Part shown: positions 8,022-12,080 of the stretch, in pieces
How positions within the stretch are numbered: the stretch's first letter is position 1
Layout: each line of letters starts with the position of its first letter
NCBI GenBank assembly: GCA_022508635.1
Contig: JAFLUV010000063.1
Span: 1 to 12,080, forward strand
Length of the DNA stretch: 12,080 nucleotides
Reading direction: 5' to 3'
Source: Prevotellaceae bacterium
GTDB lineage: Bacteria > Bacteroidota > Bacteroidia > Bacteroidales > Bacteroidaceae
The notes under the pieces: model-generated
What the model saw: the letters and a program-made list of their open reading frames with translations, nothing else
Databases searched by the model: none
What the model was told of the DNA's origin: nothing
Translations under genes and position numbers: made by a program

Positions 8022-8789
8022 CTGGCCGTCGTAGGCATAGTGGAAGCCCTCAGGAAGCTTCTGTTCTTCTATGGCATGGAGGCCTGCCTGATGGCTCATG
8101 TGGATGAAATAAGTCGGTATGTCGCCCAGACTGCGGCTGAAGCTGATGGCTTGTTCCACCGTTTGGTGCGTGAGGTGATGCGTGTGACGCAGTGCTCCGA
8201 TAATAAGCAGGCGTATGCCTTGGAGTAAAGGCAGTGAAGATGGACAGAGTTCAGTCATATCCGTAAGGTAGGCAACATTGCCAATGCGATACCCCAAGAT
8301 AGGCAGCTTGCCGTGCATCACACCAATAGCAATAACCTGAAGCGAACCTATCTGCATCCGTTCACCTTCTTGTATCTCTTTGAGCTGAAGCTGCGGGATT
8401 CCCGGATAGCTGTGGTTTACCAGACAATAGGGCAAACGTTGCCTCAGGTGTTCGCAGGTATAAGCATCGGCATAGAGAGGAAGCGCATGCTCGTAGGAAA
8501 AGGGACGCAGGTCATCAATGCCACCCACGTGGTCGTAGTGCTCATGGGTGATAAGCACGGCATCAAGAGGCGATCGCATACCGATGCGCAACATCTGTTC
8601 GCGGAAGTCTGGGCCGCAGTCCAAAAGGATTCGCGTACCTTCGCCTCCGTCCGTTGTGGCTATGTCCTCGAAAAGAGCTGATGCACGCAGACGACGGTCA
8701 CGAGGGTCACTGCTGGTGCATACTTCGCATTGACAGCCTATCTGAGGAACGCCGATGCTTGTACCTGTTCCGAGGAATGTAATTTTCAT
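8004..8789 (-). CDS. MBL-fold metallo-hydrolase, PhnP-like
   Basis: This is a metallo-beta-lactamase-fold hydrolase of 261 aa resembling the PhnP phosphodiesterase group (COG1235). Metal-binding motif THEHYDHVGG lies at 81-90 (H82, H84, D86, H87), with further likely ligands H159, D177 (LTDM) and H230/H233 (FIHMSH). An early Cys cluster, GCQCEVC (C19, C21, C24), followed by DPRDRRLR matches the structural zinc site described for PhnP. Two substrates are conceivable, a cyclic nucleotide-like phosphodiester or some other phosphoester; no phn genes are nearby, so the phosphonate role is not supported. The ATG overlaps the murB stop as ATGA (8786-8789), which indicates translational coupling and co-expression with murB. 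The protein has no signal peptide and should be cytoplasmic. Confidence 0.9.
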   Translation of the reverse strand: MKITFLGTGTSIGVPQIGCQCEVCTSSDPRDRRLRASALFEDIATTDGGEGTRILLDCGPDFREQMLRIGMRSPLDAVLITHEHYDHVGGIDDLRPFSYEHALPLYADAYTCEHLRQRLPYCLVNHSYPGIPQLQLKEIQEGERMQIGSLQVIAIGVMHGKLPILGYRIGNVAYLTDMTELCPSSLPLLQGIRLLIIGALRHTHHLTHQTVEQAISFSRSLGDIPTYFIHMSHQAGLHAIEEQKLPEGFHYAYDGQTLYID

Positions 8790-9820
8790 ATCATGTTTAC
8801 TTCTGGCGAGAGCTCGATGCCAAAACGTTCTCCTACATCCTTCCTAACAGCTTCGCAAAGCTTCTGGATATCACTCCCCGATGCTCCTCCCTTGTTGACG
8901 AGCACCAGTGCCTGACGGTCATGAACGGCAGCAGGACCGAGGCTCTTTCCCTTCCATCCGGCCTGCTCTATCAACCATCCTGCCGCCAGCTTGACCCTTT
9001 CATTGTCAGCAGGATAGTATGGCATCGTCGGAAATTCTGTAAGAAGCTGTTCTGCTTTCTCTTTCGTTACGATGGGATTCTTGAAGAAGCTGCCAGCATT
9101 GCCCTGATCCTTTGGGTCAGGAAGTTTGGCGCGGCGGATGCCTATGATGACTTGTCGTAATTCTTCTGCTGTAAGTGTCTCTTCCGAGAGCCCTGCTTCC
9201 CCGACAGCCTTCACGAGACCGCCGTACTGAAGCTTTGGATCAAAGTGTTTGCTGAGCAGGAAGGTAACATGCGTAATGGCATATTTCCCAAAAAGGTCTG
9301 TCTTGAAGATGCTCTGCCGATAGCCGTATCCACATTCGTCACGCTTCCATCTGCGTGCCGAACCATCTTGCAGACTGATGCCCCTCACTTCGTGGATGAC
9401 ATCGCAGACTTCCACACCGTATGCACCGATGTTCTGCACGGCAGCTGCTCCCACCTGCCCGGGGATGAGCGAAAGGTTCTCCATGCCGTACCAACCTACA
9501 GCAATTGCATGGGCAATGAAGTCATCGCACACTTCACCGGCACCCACTTCCACCAGTACACTGTCCGGGCTTTCGTCCAACAGCTGTATGCCTTTGATGG
9601 CAGACTTGAGCACAACACCAGGATAATCACCGAGAAAAAGCAGGTTGCTGCCACAGCCGATGTGGAGCATGGGGATATCCTTGTACTGCCGGTGTATATC
9701 GTCAAGGGCGGCGCAAAGTGCCGACTCCGAGTCGTAGGTCAGGAGCATACGGGCTTTTGCTTCGATGCCAAATGTGTTATGCTCCAGCAGGGAAGCATCG
9801 TATATCAGTTCTGTGTGCAT
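8786..9820 (-). CDS. murB: UDP-N-acetylenolpyruvoylglucosamine reductase
   Basis: MurB uses NADPH and FAD to reduce UDP-GlcNAc-enolpyruvate to UDP-MurNAc, the second committed step of peptidoglycan precursor synthesis, in the cytoplasm. At 344 aa it is a type I enzyme, like E. coli MurB (342 aa). FAD-domain motifs are NTFG (15-18), GCGSNLLF (55-62) and the NLSLIPGQVGAAAVQNIGAY run (115-134). Expected catalytic residues are present: R168 in YRQSIFK, S244 in GNAGSFFKNP (the proton donor position) and E340 in SPEVNMI. The commonly seen GGGSN reads GCGSN here. The gene begins 4 bp after the lipoprotein stop and its own stop overlaps the hydrolase start by 4 bp, so the three genes form one tight minus-strand operon. 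Confidence 0.96.
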   Translation of the reverse strand: MHTELIYDASLLEHNTFGIEAKARMLLTYDSESALCAALDDIHRQYKDIPMLHIGCGSNLLFLGDYPGVVLKSAIKGIQLLDESPDSVLVEVGAGEVCDDFIAHAIAVGWYGMENLSLIPGQVGAAAVQNIGAYGVEVCDVIHEVRGISLQDGSARRWKRDECGYGYRQSIFKTDLFGKYAITHVTFLLSKHFDPKLQYGGLVKAVGEAGLSEETLTAEELRQVIIGIRRAKLPDPKDQGNAGSFFKNPIVTKEKAEQLLTEFPTMPYYPADNERVKLAAGWLIEQAGWKGKSLGPAAVHDRQALVLVNKGGASGSDIQKLCEAVRKDVGERFGIELSPEVNMI

Positions 9821-9824
9821 CTGT

Positions 9825-10700
9825 TCAGTTCTCGTATTTGGTCAGACGCCATACGTCTCTCTCCCGAGTGAAGGTAAATATCTCTTGCATGCCGTCAGAC
9901 ATTCCGCTCTTGCGCAGTATAATTTTATGTGATCCGTAGTGTTGATTTTTGCGAATGTTCGAAATAATGCCGCCTGGTACTTCAGGACAGAATGTCTGCC
10001 ACTGGTCGACGTGGATGGTGCCGTCAATGCTTTCCTCTTCGTCGTCGAACTCTTGCAGGGAGATGCGTAACGGGTTGGCAATGGAATGCCTTTGGAAAAG
10101 GCTGTCGGTACTGAACTGTGCATAGAAATTCAGAAAGTCACTAAGGTCATCGTCATCGAACGTTGCTTCACGGATCGTCGTAAGCTGCCAGCGTCTGTCC
10201 TCGCGTTGAAAGAGATAATTGCGTATGGTGCCATCGTTCAGATTGATGCGCTGTACGTTCACCAGAGAATCGTTCTCCTGCTCGCCGTCGTCATCCGCTT
10301 GCATTTGCGCTACACTGCCATAGAGCGTCGTGAAATACTCGCCGGAAAGGAAACTGAACTCAAATTCGGGATCAAACTGCTCGAGCATCTCTGCGGGACG
10401 TGTGCTGTGCTCCAGACGCAAAGGATGCAACGTGCGTTCGCGACGCAGAGAACGACTGTGAAGGTAGGCAAAGAGGAAGTCGTTGAACACGCTGTCTATT
10501 TGTGCTCTCCCGTCCCTTTCCAGTCCCAGATCCTCTTCTTCTTCTGTCTCTTCAATCGGTGGGAGACTATCGTTCAGCTCTTCATTTTCTTCAGAGTATG
10601 ACGCAGAGGCGGAAGTCTTCCCTTCACCGCCGCAGCCCACAAGCAGAAGCATCGCCGTGACCATAATAGCGAGCCGAATCAAGTTGCACTTAATGCTCAT
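9825..10700 (-). CDS. DUF4348-like lipoprotein, 291 aa
   Basis: This is a predicted lipoprotein of unknown function. The N-terminus has K4 and R9, a hydrophobic stretch and a lipobox LLVGC with C23 as the lipidated residue, so the mature protein should be anchored to a membrane facing the periplasm or cell surface. A very acidic, low-complexity linker covers about 37-62 (runs of E and D). The rest resembles the DUF4348 family of Bacteroidota lipoproteins; I assign this from memory of the family, without a search. The folded part looks like two related halves: PLR motifs at 93-95 and 210-212, and W171 and W284, each near the end of a half in an R-x4-W-x-L-T-like context. It is the first gene of the operon, 4 bp before murB, so a cell-envelope role is a reasonable inference. 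The start at 10700 fits the signal peptide and the promoter at 10728-10760. Confidence 0.82.
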   Translation of the reverse strand: MSIKCNLIRLAIMVTAMLLLVGCGGEGKTSASASYSEENEELNDSLPPIEETEEEEDLGLERDGRAQIDSVFNDFLFAYLHSRSLRRERTLHPLRLEHSTRPAEMLEQFDPEFEFSFLSGEYFTTLYGSVAQMQADDDGEQENDSLVNVQRINLNDGTIRNYLFQREDRRWQLTTIREATFDDDDLSDFLNFYAQFSTDSLFQRHSIANPLRISLQEFDDEEESIDGTIHVDQWQTFCPEVPGGIISNIRKNQHYGSHKIILRKSGMSDGMQEIFTFTRERDVWRLTKYEN

Positions 10701-10727
10701 TTTGCTTCTTAAAATCCCAAAATTCTT

Positions 10728-10760
10728 GCAAAATTACAGTTATTTTTTCATAAAGTACAA
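10728..10760 (-). promoter_or_regulatory. candidate promoter of the lipoprotein-murB-hydrolase operon
   Basis: On the minus strand, TAATTTTGC (10736-10728) fits the -7 consensus TAnnTTTG, 27 bp before the ATG at 10700. A TTG (10760-10758) lies 21 bp upstream, slightly wider than the usual 19 bp to a full TTTG. The -7 match is good and the -33 match is modest. Confidence 0.55.
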
Positions 10761-10763
10761 TGT

Positions 10764-10775
10764 TTTCCGCGGAAA
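10764..10775. promoter_or_regulatory. 12-bp perfect palindrome between divergent promoters
   Basis: TTTCCGCGGAAA reads the same on both strands. It lies 4 bp upstream of the pheS -7 box (10780-10788), in the promoter spacer, and 3 bp beyond the -33 element of the divergent lipoprotein operon. This placement would suit an operator acting on one or both promoters. No regulator is identified. Confidence 0.35.
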
Positions 10776-10779
10776 TGAT

Positions 10780-10788
10780 TACCTTTGC
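10780..10788 (+). promoter_or_regulatory. -7 element of the pheS promoter
   Basis: TACCTTTGC is identical to the -7 boxes before thrA and the FAD dehydrogenase gene and lies 28 bp before the pheS ATG. No clear TTTG is found about 19 bp upstream. A leader this short leaves no room for a T-box or attenuator. Confidence 0.65.
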
Positions 10789-10816
10789 ATGCGAAAAAAG
10801 AAAGAAAAAGCCGAAT

Positions 10817-11839
10817 ATGATAGAGAAAATACATCATTTGATGCAGGAAATAGCTAACCTTGAAGCAAAAAGTGCCCAAGAGGCAGAAATCCTGCGCATC
10901 AAGTACCTGAGCAAAAAAGGAGAGATATCACAATTGATGAACGACTTCAGGAGTGTGCCTGCGGAGTTGAAGAAAGAGGTGGGCATGAAGATAAACGAAC
11001 TGAAGACGCTCGCACACGAGAAGATCAATGCACTAAAGGAGAATGCCGATACTGCATCCAGCACCGATGAAGCTTCTCTGGATCTCACACGCACACCGTA
11101 CCCCACCCCTCTTGGTTCGCGCCATCCGCTCACGATTGTCAAGAATGAGATTGTGGACATCTTCAGCCGTCTCGGTTTTACCCTGGCAGAAGGTCCCGAA
11201 GTAGAAGACGACTGGCATGTCTATAGCAGCCTGAACTTTGCAGACGACCATCCTGCTCGTGACATGCAGGACACCTTCTTCGTAGAGACGCATCCTGACA
11301 TTATCCTGCGTTCGCACACCAGCAGCGTACAGTCTCGTGTCATGGAGACGACTCAGCCTCCTATCCGCATTCTTTGCCCCGGACGTGTCTATCGCAACGA
11401 GGCAGTAAGTGCTCGTGCCCATTGTTTCTTCCATCAGGTAGAAGGCTTGTATATAGACAAGAATGTCAGCTTTACCGACCTCAAGCAGGTTCTGCTTCTG
11501 TTTGCACAAGAATTGTTTGGTCCTGACACGAAGATACGTCTGCGCCCCAGTTACTTCCCCTTTACGGAACCCAGTGCCGAAATGGATGTCAGCTGCACCA
11601 TCTGCGGCGGAAAAGGCTGCTCCATGTGCAAAGGTTCCGGCTGGCTGGAAATACTTGGCTGTGGAATGGTTGACCCTGCTGTGCTCGAAGCCAATGGCAT
11701 CGACAGCAATGTCTATACCGGCTACGCTTTCGGAATGGGTATAGAGCGCATTACCAACCTGAAGTATCAGGTAAAGGACTTGCGCATGTTCAGTGAAAAC
11801 GACGTGCGTTTCCTTGACGAGTTCGTCAGCGCCAGATAG
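10817..11839 (+). CDS. pheS: phenylalanyl-tRNA synthetase alpha subunit
   Basis: PheS is the catalytic subunit of the alpha2-beta2 enzyme that charges tRNA(Phe). At 340 aa it has the usual length. The N-terminal region (about 1-85) is a helical coiled-coil domain that contacts tRNA. The class II core contains GSRHPL near residue 100, motif 2 as RILCPGRVYRNE followed by HCFFHQVEGL, and motif 3 as GYAFGMGIERI. A Cys-rich insert (CTICGGKGCSMCKGSG, then GCGMV) looks like a zinc-binding loop, commonly seen in Bacteroidota PheS. The frame is open upstream to 10760, but that extension runs through the -7 box at 10780-10788, so ATG 10817 (MIEKIHHLMQEIAN) is chosen. No pheT follows; the gene ends at a strong hairpin, so PheT must be encoded elsewhere, a split common in this phylum. 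Confidence 0.96.
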   Translation: MIEKIHHLMQEIANLEAKSAQEAEILRIKYLSKKGEISQLMNDFRSVPAELKKEVGMKINELKTLAHEKINALKENADTASSTDEASLDLTRTPYPTPLGSRHPLTIVKNEIVDIFSRLGFTLAEGPEVEDDWHVYSSLNFADDHPARDMQDTFFVETHPDIILRSHTSSVQSRVMETTQPPIRILCPGRVYRNEAVSARAHCFFHQVEGLYIDKNVSFTDLKQVLLLFAQELFGPDTKIRLRPSYFPFTEPSAEMDVSCTICGGKGCSMCKGSGWLEILGCGMVDPAVLEANGIDSNVYTGYAFGMGIERITNLKYQVKDLRMFSENDVRFLDEFVSAR

Positions 11840-11897
11840 CATCGGTAGTTCTATTTCGTCGAGGGACTTCTCCGACATCTGTAGAAACTAATATCAC

Positions 11898-11961
11898 AAG
11901 AGAATAGGGCAAGACCGTCTTCTCCCAGCCAGAGAAGATACATGTCTTGCCCTATTCTCTT
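11898..11961. terminator. long nested hairpin after pheS, probable terminator
   Basis: Two perfect 18-bp arms, beginning AAGAGAATAGGGC (11898-11915) and ending in CCCTATTCTCTT (11944-11961), enclose a second 7-bp stem, TCTTCTC (11918-11924) with GAGAAGA (11932-11938), around a 7-nt loop. A 2-nt and a 5-nt internal bulge separate the stems. It starts 58 bp after the pheS stop. The T run after it is short (TTT within TCTTTCCC), so it is an unusual rather than classic intrinsic terminator and could act in both directions. Confidence 0.7.
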
Positions 11962-11998
11962 TCCCGCACAATCTTATTTTGCAAATGTAGCGACCTTC

Positions 11999-12055
11999 AC
12001 GCCCCAGTTAGGGAAATTTTACGCTCCAGTTATGTCTTTTGCAATCCAATTAGGG
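11999..12055. repeat. imperfect repeats of about 20-22 bp at the right edge
   Basis: Three related stretches begin at 11999 (ACGCCCCAGTTAGGG), 12021 (ACGCTCCAGTTATGT) and 12041 (GCAATCCAATTAGGG), sharing a CCARTTA core at 22- and 20-bp spacing. The copies are diverged and the window ends 25 bp later, so the extent of the array is unknown. The rest of 11962-12080 shows no gene. Confidence 0.4.
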
Positions 12056-12080
12056 CGTATTCTTTCATAGTTTCAGCAGG

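Noticed and set aside
10760..10816. 19-residue N-terminal extension of PheS
   Set aside because: It runs through the -7 box at 10780-10788, so transcripts would begin within it; PheS normally starts at the coiled-coil helix.

Overview
The window looks like a chromosomal segment of a member of the Bacteroidota, most likely a Prevotellaceae-like Bacteroidales. Three things point there. Gene starts are preceded by the Bacteroidota -7 promoter motif TAnnTTTG (TACCTTTGC three times, TAATTTTGC once). Shine-Dalgarno sequences are weak or absent. The protein variants are typical of the phylum: a fused aspartokinase/homoserine dehydrogenase, a PheS with a Cys-rich insert, and a DUF4348-like lipoprotein. 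No phage, plasmid, transposase, CRISPR, rRNA or tRNA gene was seen.

Layout. Positions 1-311 hold no gene. They contain a near-perfect 29-bp palindrome (28-56) and six tandem 22-bp units (76-207). Next is a minus-strand unit, thrA (3971-1518) followed 21 bp later by an MFS transporter gene (1496-312), read from a well-formed promoter at 4047-4016. A divergent unit runs rightward: a COG2509-type FAD-dependent dehydrogenase (4134-5732) and, 3 bp later, a RelA/SpoT-family (p)ppGpp synthetase (5736-7967). Converging on it is a minus-strand unit of three tightly packed genes: a DUF4348-like lipoprotein (10700-9825), murB (9820-8786) and a PhnP-like metallo-beta-lactamase-fold hydrolase (8789-8004). 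The murB and hydrolase genes overlap by 4 bp (ATGA). pheS (10817-11839) diverges from the lipoprotein unit and is followed by a very long nested hairpin (11898-11961).

The genes are mostly housekeeping: entry into threonine/methionine synthesis, stringent response, peptidoglycan precursor synthesis and phenylalanine tRNA charging. A link between amino-acid synthesis, tRNA charging and the stringent response is plausible biologically, but the sequence shows no shared regulatory site.

I do not see a convincing new multi-gene system. The points most worth a second look are: the Rel protein with a destroyed hydrolase site but a basic RxRD synthetase motif; the 22-bp repeat array beside a matching palindrome; a 12-bp palindrome between the divergent lipoprotein and pheS promoters; the long nested hairpin after pheS; the two-fold internal repeat in the lipoprotein; and thrA followed by a transporter gene instead of the usual apgM-thrC.
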